Source of the DNA: Blautia parvula
GTDB taxonomy: Bacteria > Bacillota > Clostridia > Lachnospirales > Lachnospiraceae
Length of the DNA: 64,000 bases
NCBI RefSeq assembly: GCF_020215665.1
Contig: NZ_CP084061.1
Location: 3,518,501-3,582,500 of the forward strand
Reading direction: 5' to 3'
How positions within the stretch are numbered: the first letter of the stretch is position 1; every line of letters starts with the position of its first letter. The notes below the pieces were generated by a model. The model was not told the origin of the DNA, made no database searches, and saw only the letters and a list, made by a program, of their open reading frames with translations. A program made the position numbers and the translations under genes. This document shows positions 42,399 to 50,458 of the stretch, piece after piece.

Positions 42399-43682
42399 TT
42401 ATAAGAATAATAATGAGATTTTAGGTATATAGGTTACTAACAGCAGTACGATCAATGCCGCTATGATCAGTGATACAACTGCTTTTGATATCTGCTTCAG
42501 ATTTACATTTCCCACACCGCAGGCCACATAGAGGTTTACACCTACCGGAGGTGTGAAAAGTCCGATTGCCAGGTTGACGATCATCACAACGCCCAGGTGG
42601 ATCAGATTCACGCCCAGCGCCTGTGCCACCGGTACGAACAGCGGGGTAAAGATATATAACGCTGAGGTCGAATCCAGGAAGCATCCTGCGATCAACAGGA
42701 TAATATTTACTATAATAAAGAAAACAATTACATTTCCGCCTGTGGCATTCTGAAGTGCGGAACTGATTGCCACGTCGAGTCTTGCCCTTGTGAGCACATA
42801 GGCAAACAGGCTGGCTGCCGCTGTGATGAACATAACGGTGGCTGTTGTGGATGTGGTATCAAGAAGCAGGGCATAGAATTCTTTCAGCCTTATTTTCTTG
42901 TAAATAAAGATTCCTACAAACAGACCGTATACCACAGATACCGCCGCGGCCTCTGTGGGGGTAAAGATACCGCCGTAGATACCGCCCAGGATGATGACCG
43001 GCATCATGAGTCCCCAGAAAGCATCCTTGAATGCCAGCCAGCGCTCTTTCCTGCTGGCCTTCGGCAGTGTCTTCAGATCGGATTTTCTTCCTACCAGAAG
43101 CGCCACTACCATGAGTGCGAATCCCATCAGGAGACCCGGTACCAGTCCTGCGATAAACAGGTCCCCGATGGATGTATCGGCGATGGAGCCATATACCACA
43201 AAGGTTATGGAGGGAGGAATGATGACCCCTATGGCTCCGGCCGCTGCCATTAACGCTGCGGAAAACGCAGGTTTATAGCCTGATTTGATCATGGCCGGCA
43301 CGATGATAACTCCCAGTGCCGCCACGGTTGCCGGGCCTGAACCGGAAATTGCCGCGAAGAAGCAGGCAACGATGACACATACAATGGCAAGTCCGCCTCT
43401 GATATGTCCTACACAGGCCTCGGCCAGTTTGATGAGTTTCTCAGATATTCCCGCTTTCTCCATGATGTTTCCTGCCAGGATGAAGAAAGGAATTGCCAGT
43501 AATACGAATTTGCTGGTTGACGCCGACACGATCATGGGAAGACTGCTCATTACCGTGTCAAGCGGTCTTCCTGCCCCCTGGGCAATCATAGCTACCACGC
43601 TGGAGGTACCGAGGCACACAGCTATGGGCGCTCCCATGAGAAGCAGTACGGCGAAGCTGATAAATAGAATTGCTGCTACCAC
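42399..43682 (-). CDS. dctM: TRAP transporter large permease subunit DctM
   Basis: 427-residue, ~12-helix ion-trapping subunit of a tripartite Na+-driven importer. Family features: GAPIAVCLGTSSVVAM, FFILAGNIMEKAGISEKLI, SGPATVAALGVIIVPAMIKSGYKPAFSAALMAAAGAIGVIIPPSI and VGVNLYVACGV near the end. GTG start at 43682 overlaps the TAG of dctQ by one base. TRAP systems mostly import organic acids, sugar acids, sulfonates or, in some cases, polyols. Confidence 0.94.
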   Translation of the reverse strand: MVAAILFISFAVLLLMGAPIAVCLGTSSVVAMIAQGAGRPLDTVMSSLPMIVSASTSKFVLLAIPFFILAGNIMEKAGISEKLIKLAEACVGHIRGGLAIVCVIVACFFAAISGSGPATVAALGVIIVPAMIKSGYKPAFSAALMAAAGAIGVIIPPSITFVVYGSIADTSIGDLFIAGLVPGLLMGFALMVVALLVGRKSDLKTLPKASRKERWLAFKDAFWGLMMPVIILGGIYGGIFTPTEAAAVSVVYGLFVGIFIYKKIRLKEFYALLLDTTSTTATVMFITAAASLFAYVLTRARLDVAISSALQNATGGNVIVFFIIVNIILLIAGCFLDSTSALYIFTPLFVPVAQALGVNLIHLGVVMIVNLAIGLFTPPVGVNLYVACGVGNVNLKQISKAVVSLIIAALIVLLLVTYIPKISLLFL

Positions 43683-44161
43683 TATTTGCTTACCTCCTCT
43701 TCCGGATTTCTCTTAATCTCTTCTATCAGAACCTGTATAAACCGTATTGTCGCAAAGAATGCACCGATCGGTACAAAGGAACCGAAGATCCATTCCGGCC
43801 ACTGCATGCCTGCTGTGACCTGTCCCAGAATCCTCTGATTCCTCACCATAAGGATTCCATAGTAGAAAATAGCTCCGGTAAACAAAACTGCCACAAAGTA
43901 ACCGATGATCTTCAGCACCTTCTCTGCCTTCGGCCCGACCGCGTCGGTCACAATGCTCAGTCCCAGGTGCGCTCTCCGCTTTGCCGCTATGGCTGTACCC
44001 AGCATACTCAGCAGTACGAAGAGATATGTGGTGATCTCCTCCGAGAAAGAAAAGGATGCACTGAACAGGTATCTGGCAACCACGTTCGCAAATGTGAGGA
44101 TCGTCATAACGATCAGGCAGGCCGCCGCCAGTATCTCCTCTATCTTGTCAAATATCCGCAT
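43682..44161 (-). CDS. dctQ: TRAP transporter small permease subunit DctQ
   Basis: 159 residues, four membrane helices; MRIFDKIEEILAAACLIVMTILTFANVVARYLFSASFSFSEEITTYLFVLLSMLGTAIA is the usual DctQ opening and RRAHLGLSIVTD the conserved loop. Links the SBP-bound substrate to DctM. Lies 17 bp after dctP. Confidence 0.93.
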   Translation of the reverse strand: MRIFDKIEEILAAACLIVMTILTFANVVARYLFSASFSFSEEITTYLFVLLSMLGTAIAAKRRAHLGLSIVTDAVGPKAEKVLKIIGYFVAVLFTGAIFYYGILMVRNQRILGQVTAGMQWPEWIFGSFVPIGAFFATIRFIQVLIEEIKRNPEEEVSK

Positions 44162-44178
44162 TTTATTTCCTCCCTCTC

Positions 44179-45219
44179 CTATTTGCTCTCTATCCGGAAA
44201 GCTTCGCAGGCTTTCTCGCCGTATTTTTCAATAAATTCCTGTTTCACGCCGCTGATCTCTTCCTTGAAAGCATCCAGTTCTTCCTCCGTCAGTTCTGTCA
44301 CGGTCATACCCTCGGATCTGAACTCCTCCACAATGTCAGCCTCCTCCTGCTCCACAGTATCCCTTCCCCACTCACAGGCTTCCTTTGCCTTCTCCTGGAG
44401 AAGGTCCCTTGTTTTTTGCTCCAGGGATTCCCAGATCTCTGTGTTGGCTACAAACAGGTCGTTCTCATATGTATAGTTCCATAAAGTGAGGTAGTCCTGG
44501 ATCTCATCCATCTTGGCGGACTCTGTAATGCAGATACCGTTCTCCTGTCCGTCGATGGTTCCCTGCTGGATGGCTGTGAAGACTTCGCTCCAGCTCATGG
44601 CTACCGGATCTGCCCCTAAGGTCTTAAAGAATTTCATATAGACTTCACTGCCCGGCACACGGATCTTCAGTCTCTTCACATCCTCCGGTGTACGGACCTC
44701 ACGCTTGCTGTTGGTGATCTGGCGGAAACCGTTGTGGAAAGAGCCCAGATAGGTGATTCCCTTTGCCTCCAGCCGCTCCGCGTAGTATTCCCCTCCGGTG
44801 TTGTCAATGATCTCTCTGGCATGCTGGTAATCATCAAAGATCCACGGGATCGTTGCCACGGAAAGCTGTTCGTCAATGACTGCCATAACACATGTGGCAT
44901 AGGCTGCCAGATCCACGCCTCCGCCTGCGATCATCTCAATTCCCTTTGTGGAGTTTCCTCCTGCAAGCTGGTCGTTGGGATAGACGGCTATGGTCACATT
45001 TCCATCGGATGCCTCCTCCACCAGTTCCGCAAATTTGTCCGCCACTCTGGAGTCGATCTGAATGTCCGTTCCGTTCACTGCCATGACCAGTTCAATCTTC
45101 TGATACCCTTTTCCGGCTTCCCCGGAAGCCTCCACATTCTTCGTTCCGCCGCTGCACCCCGTAAGCAGCCCTGTCATAACGGCTCCGGCAGTCAGCAGGC
45201 TTAACACCCTAGCTTTCAT
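44179..45219 (-). CDS. dctP: TRAP transporter substrate-binding lipoprotein DctP
   Basis: 346 residues from ATG 45219 (AGGAGGTATTT upstream). Lipoprotein signal with lipobox GLLTGCSGG. Binding domain with the DctP hallmark VRTPEDVKRLKIRVPGSEVYMKFFKTLGADPVAMSWSEVFTAIQQGTIDGQENG; the Arg in LKIRVPG normally holds the carboxylate (or sulfonate) of the ligand. First gene of the operon. The Arg suggests an acid substrate, but sulfonates and some sugars are also bound by close relatives. Confidence 0.93.
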   Translation of the reverse strand: MKARVLSLLTAGAVMTGLLTGCSGGTKNVEASGEAGKGYQKIELVMAVNGTDIQIDSRVADKFAELVEEASDGNVTIAVYPNDQLAGGNSTKGIEMIAGGGVDLAAYATCVMAVIDEQLSVATIPWIFDDYQHAREIIDNTGGEYYAERLEAKGITYLGSFHNGFRQITNSKREVRTPEDVKRLKIRVPGSEVYMKFFKTLGADPVAMSWSEVFTAIQQGTIDGQENGICITESAKMDEIQDYLTLWNYTYENDLFVANTEIWESLEQKTRDLLQEKAKEACEWGRDTVEQEEADIVEEFRSEGMTVTELTEEELDAFKEEISGVKQEFIEKYGEKACEAFRIESK

Positions 45220-45252
45220 AAATACCTCCTTTAGTGTCCCCCCGTTTTTTAA

Positions 45253-45302
45253 CATCCTACGTTGGTTGTTTTTCTATGATTACATCCTAACATCCCATGT
45301 TT
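45253..45302. promoter_or_regulatory. Candidate operator region upstream of dctP
   Basis: ATCCTACGTTGGTTGT at 45253-45268 carries, on the minus strand, ACAACCAACGTAGGAT, sharing ACAACCAAC-N-TA with the site before the FadR-type gene. An ACATCCTA block is repeated nearby (around 45251 and 45283). Probably the binding site of the FadR-type regulator. Confidence 0.45.
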
Positions 45303-45379
45303 TAAAAGTCAACTGTTTTCGGTAGATTCCATTATATGTACAATTTTTATCTCTATTTTCTGTACATTATGCACAGAAA

Positions 45380-45406
45380 GAGAATCAGATACCCCTGATT
45401 CTCCTT
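45380..45406 (-). terminator. Terminator of sigma/anti-sigma operon
   Basis: GAGAATCAG (45380-45388) pairs with CTGATTCTC (45395-45403); on the minus strand TTTCT follows. Confidence 0.65.
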
Positions 45407-45428
45407 TGCTGAAATCTGTTCTTATCTT

Positions 45429-46058
45429 CTAATTCTGTTCTGAAGAGGATATGTTCTCTTCACTGATCAGTTCTCCGTTTCTGATCGTGATGGTCTTATC
45501 GGAAAACTCCAGGACCCATTCACAGATGTAAGCATCGCCTGCCATTTCATTTTCCCATCCCATGCTGCCTTTGACAAAGAGTCCTTTTCTAAAGCTCAGG
45601 GCCTTCAGGTAGGTACGGGTGCCGATGATGTTGCCGCTGCTGTCCTCTATATTTTCTGTCATTCCATTGAATTCCAGTTCGCCTCCTTTTGGCGTCAGCT
45701 CCAGATATGCTCCGTTTTCCTTCAGGCCGTAAGACAATTTTACATCACTGGACAGCACATTTCTGCTCCCCATGCTGTACCCTGTAAAAGTCCAGACCAG
45801 GGCCGCGGCCAGAATTATGACAGCAAACGCCGCAGCGATCAGTACCTTTTTCCTCTTCTTCCTCATTCCCACGATCAGAGCTGCATCCGTCACGTCCGCT
45901 TTCGGCAGGATCTCAGGAACTTCCCCGGTCATCTCCCGGTAATATTTACTGCATTTTTCACATGTCTTTAAATGTTTTTCAATTTCTCTGTTGCTCTCCT
46001 CGCTGGTCAGTCCGTCTGCATAGGAAGGCAGAAGGTCCTGTACTACATCACATTTCAT
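45429..46058 (-). CDS. Anti-sigma factor with zinc-finger (zf-HC2) domain
   Basis: 209 residues. N-terminal ZAS/zf-HC2 motif (MKCDVVQDLLPSYADGLTSEESNREIEKHLKTCEKCSKYY; His29, Cys33, Cys36), one membrane helix at about 70-90 (VLIAAAFAVIILAAALVWTF) and a beta-rich extracellular domain of ~115 residues. It should hold the ECF sigma factor at the membrane until a surface signal arrives. The gene overlaps the sigma gene by 11 bp. Confidence 0.92.
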   Translation of the reverse strand: MKCDVVQDLLPSYADGLTSEESNREIEKHLKTCEKCSKYYREMTGEVPEILPKADVTDAALIVGMRKKRKKVLIAAAFAVIILAAALVWTFTGYSMGSRNVLSSDVKLSYGLKENGAYLELTPKGGELEFNGMTENIEDSSGNIIGTRTYLKALSFRKGLFVKGSMGWENEMAGDAYICEWVLEFSDKTITIRNGELISEENISSSEQN

Positions 46059-46536
46059 GCCTGTTCTCCTCTCTGATTTTCTGCTTGCCCCGGTAAAATG
46101 TTACCCGCGCCCAGTTCTCGTCCCTGCCCAGTATCTCCCCGATTTCCCGGAAACTGAAATCCCCGCTGATTCTCAGATACATGACCTCACGTACAGGTTC
46201 CGGAAGCTGATGCAGTCTCTTGTACAGGTACACCCTCTCATCCCTGGCTATCAACTCCTCATCGGGCTGCATGGCATCTGAGGGAATTTCCTTTTCCGGC
46301 TCATACACTGCTGTCCTCTGTGACTGTTTCACTTCTTTTATCCAGAGGTTCTTCGCAATCTGGCAGAGCCAGACATAGAGTCTGCAGTCACCCCGGAAGC
46401 TGTCTATGGATTTCATGGCCCTGAAAAACGTCTCCTGCGTCAGTTCTTCCGCAGTATGGGGATCATGGCAGAGGCTGAACAAGTATTTGTATACCTGGAC
46501 AGCATATTTTGTGTAAATCTGCTCTATATCCTGCAT
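46048..46536 (-). CDS. ECF-type RNA polymerase sigma factor
   Basis: 162 residues: region 2 (VYKYLFSLCHDPHTAEELTQETFFRAMKSIDSFRGDCRLYVWLCQIAKNLWIKEVK) and region 4 (QLPEPVREVMYLRISGDFSFREIGEILGRDENWARVTFYRGKQKI). Cotranscribed and overlapping with its anti-sigma gene. Target promoters unknown; the nearby ABC/two-component operon is a possible cell-envelope stress target, but there is no motif evidence. Confidence 0.94.
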   Translation of the reverse strand: MQDIEQIYTKYAVQVYKYLFSLCHDPHTAEELTQETFFRAMKSIDSFRGDCRLYVWLCQIAKNLWIKEVKQSQRTAVYEPEKEIPSDAMQPDEELIARDERVYLYKRLHQLPEPVREVMYLRISGDFSFREIGEILGRDENWARVTFYRGKQKIREENRHEM

Positions 46537-46647
46537 CTTTCGTCCTCCTTATCCATAAGAGCTGCCAGCGTTTCTTTCGTTACAGATAATTTTAAAATTT
46601 ATATTTTATTAGTTGTAAATTGTGGTAATAAACAAGACAAGTATATC

Positions 46648-46676
46648 TTGAATTAATATCTTGAATCTGTTATGAT
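46648..46676 (+). promoter_or_regulatory. Promoter of candidate small RNA
   Basis: TTGAAT (46648-46653), exact 17-bp spacer, TATGAT (46671-46676). Predicted start near 46683. No coding gene follows on the plus strand before the terminator. Confidence 0.6.
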
Positions 46677-46682
46677 AAAAAT

Positions 46683-46775
46683 ATAAAAGGAACAACCGCC
46701 CACAAGGTGGGTTGACCAGGAAATAAAGGAAAGAAAAACCACCCTCAACTGGCCAAGTATTCGGGTGGTTTTTCT
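46683..46775 (+). ncRNA. Candidate ~93-nt small RNA
   Basis: Free-standing unit: its own promoter (46648-46676), a first hairpin (GCCCAC-AAG-GTGGGT at 46698-46712, extended outside by CAAC/GTTG), a linker, and a perfect 13-bp terminator stem (46732-46744 with 46763-46775). It holds no ATG frame with an RBS. Size and layout resemble the antisense RNA at 9671-9775, yet no toxin-like peptide is found on the opposite strand. Could be an orphan antitoxin RNA or a trans-acting sRNA; not recognised as a known family. Confidence 0.5.
46732..46775. terminator. Bidirectional terminator
   Basis: AGAAAAACCACCC (46732-46744) pairs perfectly with GGGTGGTTTTTCT (46763-46775), with T-runs on both strands. 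Ends the candidate sRNA (plus) and probably also the permease operon (minus). Confidence 0.85.
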
Positions 46776-46833
46776 ATGTTAAGTCAATGACAAATCAAAT
46801 AATAGTGTCAATAAAACCCTGATGATTCAGCAC

Positions 46834-46896
46834 AGCCCGTTACACCTTAGCTTTGAAAAGTGGAATCAGCCTTTCAAAGTCAGGGCATAACGGGCT
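46834..46896. other. Nested two-step inverted repeat
   Basis: Outer arms AGCCCGTTA (46834-46842) and TAACGGGCT (46888-46896); inner arms CTTTGAAA (46851-46858) and TTTCAAAG (46872-46879). No T-tract. Located 46 bp after the stop of the ABC permease gene. May be an mRNA 3' structure or a small repeat element. Confidence 0.6.
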
Positions 46897-46941
46897 ATAT
46901 TAATGAAATCTGCAGCTTATCTGCATAAATTACAGGCAGCG

Positions 46942-49626
46942 TCAGTCCGCATATCTTCGCAGACGCTCCGTTATGCTCTTTCCCGTCATCCGTCTGTACA
47001 TGAAGACTGCGGTCAGTATACAGATTGCAGGCAGGCTTGCCGCGATTACTGCCGTCCATGCCCAGGGATAATAGAATTTAAAATAGAGCAGGTCCTGTTT
47101 TATGGCCTTTCCCAGAAACCAGAGGACAGCGGAGCCCAGCGTAAGAAGCATCCCAATCACACTCAGGCCATAGAATGCACCTTCCAGGACCACCAGCCTG
47201 CCAAGCTGTTTTCTGGTCATCCCCACGCTCTCCATAACAGCCAGTTCCTTCTGCCTGGATGACAGACTTGTATAAAGTGTATTGAAATAGTTTGCAATTC
47301 CCATCACCATCAGCAGAACGCTCAGTACCCCCATAACAATCCGGCTAGCGCGGATATAGGAGGAGGCGTCATTCAGGGCATCTGATTTGCTGTTCATATA
47401 GATGTAGTGCTTTTCATCTCTGGTCCTGTTGTCCTGCTGTATAATTCCGGTAATCTCCTGTTTGATAAGCGGTTCCTTCTGCCTGTCCACATCAATCTGT
47501 ATACCGAAGATTTTTTCCTTGAAATTCAGGCTCCTGAAAGCCTTCTCCGTCATGATAAAATAATTGATCCCGCTTCCGTGGGTTGTCATATTCAGTTTGG
47601 GAAAGTGTTTTTTTGATATATCCAGGTATCCGGCGCAGGAAAGTTCCCCTTTCAGATACTTGTCATCCACTTTATTCTCAAATAGTGAAAGGCTGTAAAA
47701 ATGCAGAGGCATTCCAATCGTTTCATCACCATCTTCCTGCAATTCTTTTGACAGCTCATGCGTATGCAAAAGCATGGTGCCTGTACCGTTTTCCAGGCTG
47801 TCCACATCCGCATTTATCCCATATTCCTCCACATACTTTCTCAGTTCTTCAACAAACGCATCGTCTACAATCTGTAACGTGGCAAAAAAACTTACGGCTG
47901 TGGTGCCGTATACAGATTTCAGACGGGGCAGAAGGGCTTCGTCCCCTCCTTCCTCAGTTCCGTTTGTCTCAGAGGGCATATTGATCATGGCAAAGCAGCC
48001 TTTTGTATATCCCATTTTGTCTTCAGACACACCATCAACTGCAAGTATTCTGTCTCTTAACTCTTCTGTAATGACCGGTGTGTTATCATCCCAATCATAT
48101 GATGCATATCCCGCGTCCCGGTCAATGTTTGTAAAAGTACTGATTTCAAAGTCATGCCGCTCCTCAATACTGTTTGTAATATCCGTCCCCCTGCTTATGA
48201 CTACTGCTCCCAGCGCACAGATACACCCCATGCTCAGGGACAGCAGGGTGACTGCAAATCTTCTCCCGGAACGTGTGATATTCCGCCATGCCATCCCTGC
48301 AATGGATGCCCCGTCACTGCAGTGTTTCCTGCTTCCACATCTCTGCAGGATACTGCTCCGCGGCTGCCGGGTGCGCCTCTGACGGCGGTAGGTATGGCTG
48401 GCTGCCGCAGATGCAGTCTCCTCGTAACGGACAGACTCTATGGGACTGAACTTCACCACTTTTCTGACAGCGATCCCTGCGGCCAGAAGCGTTGTCAGTC
48501 CTACGAACACCACACTGGCTGCCAGAAATGCGGGATAAAACACAGCCATCCCTCCGGCACTTCCCATACCGTGGAGATATAATTCTCCCAGCGTCCCCGG
48601 AAGCAAAAATTTCACCACAAAAGAACCGGCAGCAGCCCCTAAAAGGCATCCTGCAAGAATCATTCTCCCGGTCTGGCAGAACACGATCTTTTTGATCTGT
48701 CCGCCGGTCGTGCCAATGGTTTTCAACAGACCATACTGGCGGATATCATTGCCAAGAGTGATGGACATTACATTGTAAATCAGCAGAAAGGCTCCCCCCA
48801 GAATCATAACACTGCAGAGAAATGCCACCATATAGCTGCCGATAAAATCCTCCACCACCGTAAATGCCAGGGAATTCATCCCAATAAACTGCTGGGCAAC
48901 AGATTCCGTGGACACATCCTCATAAAGTTTCGCCTCCATAAGTTCACCGTCTGCAAAAAACCCGTTCTGTTCCATGAGAATATAGCTGGCAGGAAATAGG
49001 GGAATCCCCAGACTTTCCAGATATTTCTCAGAGAAGTAGGCCACAGGGACATTCAATATGGGGTTTACATAATCTTTATAATAACCGGATAAGACGAAAC
49101 TGCTCTCTATGGCATCCCTGTTCTCCTGAAACCGGAGTTCTGCATCCAGTGTCATTCCTATATGGGGATTTTCAATGCCAAGCTGCTCTAATCCACGAAG
49201 GGGGAGCATAACTTCATTCGCTTCTTCCGGGTAATGGCCTGTGACATCTGTGTAGGCCGGTCTTATCAATTTTTCAAATGCCGTATTGTCGAGAACCGTA
49301 CAGCCCAGTACAGGCGCTCCGCCCTTATACCAGACGGCAAAGTCTTTTTCCAGGCCTGTATTTTTCACATAATCCAGTGTTTTTATTTTTTCATACTGCT
49401 TTTCTGAGCCGTCTTCCAGGGAGAGGCTGGCAACGCTGCCGTCATTTCTGGCGTATAAGAGATAGTCTGCCTCCATTTTCCCCCTGGCAATGCTGAATGC
49501 TCCGAATACCATGAACACAGCCAGGGCAACTGCCAGCGTCAGGACACGGTTTCTCCCCCTGTTCTTCCTGTAATTGGCCCGCGCAAGCTCCCGGATGACT
49601 TCCCTGTTGTTATTCCTTAATTCCAT
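46942..49626 (-). CDS. FtsX/MacB-like ABC transporter permease (BceB/VraG-type system)
   Basis: 894 residues. One N-terminal helix (RVLTLAVALAVFMVFGAFSIA), a ~200-residue outside domain, FtsX core helices (~260-400), a second helix block near 450, another large outside domain (~480-740) and a last FtsX core with IANYFNTLYTSLSSRQKELAVMESVGMTRKQLGRLVVLEG. Two-FtsX-domain architecture of peptide-sensing or exporting MacB/LolE-like systems. ATG 49626 (GGAGG 7 nt upstream) preferred to 49632, which would overlap the ATPase stop. Last gene of the RR-HK-ATPase-permease operon; likely defence against envelope-active peptides. Confidence 0.88.
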   Translation of the reverse strand: MELRNNNREVIRELARANYRKNRGRNRVLTLAVALAVFMVFGAFSIARGKMEADYLLYARNDGSVASLSLEDGSEKQYEKIKTLDYVKNTGLEKDFAVWYKGGAPVLGCTVLDNTAFEKLIRPAYTDVTGHYPEEANEVMLPLRGLEQLGIENPHIGMTLDAELRFQENRDAIESSFVLSGYYKDYVNPILNVPVAYFSEKYLESLGIPLFPASYILMEQNGFFADGELMEAKLYEDVSTESVAQQFIGMNSLAFTVVEDFIGSYMVAFLCSVMILGGAFLLIYNVMSITLGNDIRQYGLLKTIGTTGGQIKKIVFCQTGRMILAGCLLGAAAGSFVVKFLLPGTLGELYLHGMGSAGGMAVFYPAFLAASVVFVGLTTLLAAGIAVRKVVKFSPIESVRYEETASAAASHTYRRQRRTRQPRSSILQRCGSRKHCSDGASIAGMAWRNITRSGRRFAVTLLSLSMGCICALGAVVISRGTDITNSIEERHDFEISTFTNIDRDAGYASYDWDDNTPVITEELRDRILAVDGVSEDKMGYTKGCFAMINMPSETNGTEEGGDEALLPRLKSVYGTTAVSFFATLQIVDDAFVEELRKYVEEYGINADVDSLENGTGTMLLHTHELSKELQEDGDETIGMPLHFYSLSLFENKVDDKYLKGELSCAGYLDISKKHFPKLNMTTHGSGINYFIMTEKAFRSLNFKEKIFGIQIDVDRQKEPLIKQEITGIIQQDNRTRDEKHYIYMNSKSDALNDASSYIRASRIVMGVLSVLLMVMGIANYFNTLYTSLSSRQKELAVMESVGMTRKQLGRLVVLEGAFYGLSVIGMLLTLGSAVLWFLGKAIKQDLLYFKFYYPWAWTAVIAASLPAICILTAVFMYRRMTGKSITERLRRYAD

Positions 49627-49628
49627 AG

Positions 49629-50303
49629 TCATTCCTCCCTCCTGCAGATCCGCCCGTCTTCCATCCGGATCATCCGGTCGGTCATCTGGGCAATCTCCTC
49701 ATTGTGGGTGACTATGACTATAGTCTGGGAATATTCTTCCGCCATGGTCTTCATCAGACCAATTACCTCAAGACCGGTTTTGGAATCCAGGTTTCCGGTG
49801 GGTTCGTCCGCCAGAACGATGGCCGGTTTTGTCACCAGCGCCCTGGCTATGGCGACTCGCTGCTGCTGCCCGCCGGAAAGGGTGTTCGGCATCTGGTGCA
49901 CCTTCTCATCCAGGCCCAGGGAATGAATGATCCTGTCCACAAATTCTTTGTTGATCTTCACACCATCCAGCTTCAAAGGCAGAACAATATTCTCATACAC
50001 ATTGAGCACGGAAACCAGATTATAATTCTGGAAAACAAAGCCGATGTTCCTGCGCCTGAATACGGTCAGTTCATCGTTATCCATGGCTGCCAGCTCATAT
50101 CCTCTTACCATCACGCTTCCGGTGGTGGGATAATCCAGACCTCCCAGCATGTTGAGAAGGGTGGTCTTGCCGCACCCGGAGGAACCTATGACTGCGATAA
50201 ATTCTCCCTCACTGATATCTATGTCCACGCCGTCCAATGCCCGGACTACCAGCTCCCCTGTTTTGTAAATCTTCTCAAGGCCTCTTGTCCTTAATATTTC
50301 CAT
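49629..50303 (-). CDS. ABC transporter ATP-binding protein (LolD/MacB/BceA-like)
   Basis: 224 residues from ATG 50303 (GGAGGAAAGT upstream). Walker A GSSGCGKTTLLNMLGG, Q-loop VFQNYNLVSVLNVYENI, signature LSGGQQQRVAIARALV, Walker B IVLADEPTGNLDS, and VTHNEEIAQ. The GNLDS form is typical for MacB/LolD/BceA partners of FtsX-type permeases, such as the next gene. Confidence 0.94.
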   Translation of the reverse strand: MEILRTRGLEKIYKTGELVVRALDGVDIDISEGEFIAVIGSSGCGKTTLLNMLGGLDYPTTGSVMVRGYELAAMDNDELTVFRRRNIGFVFQNYNLVSVLNVYENIVLPLKLDGVKINKEFVDRIIHSLGLDEKVHQMPNTLSGGQQQRVAIARALVTKPAIVLADEPTGNLDSKTGLEVIGLMKTMAEEYSQTIVIVTHNEEIAQMTDRMIRMEDGRICRREE

Positions 50304-50458
50304 ACTTTCCTCCTTGCCTGCCCGCCGCAGGCTGTGCCGGTTAAGGCATTCCTGCTGTGTGCCTGTCGTGCTTAACAGGAAATGCACACACCTCATGCGG
50401 GCTTCTCTGTTATTTCTGCTGTCATGATATGAGGATAGCAGGTAAATCTAACAATCTT

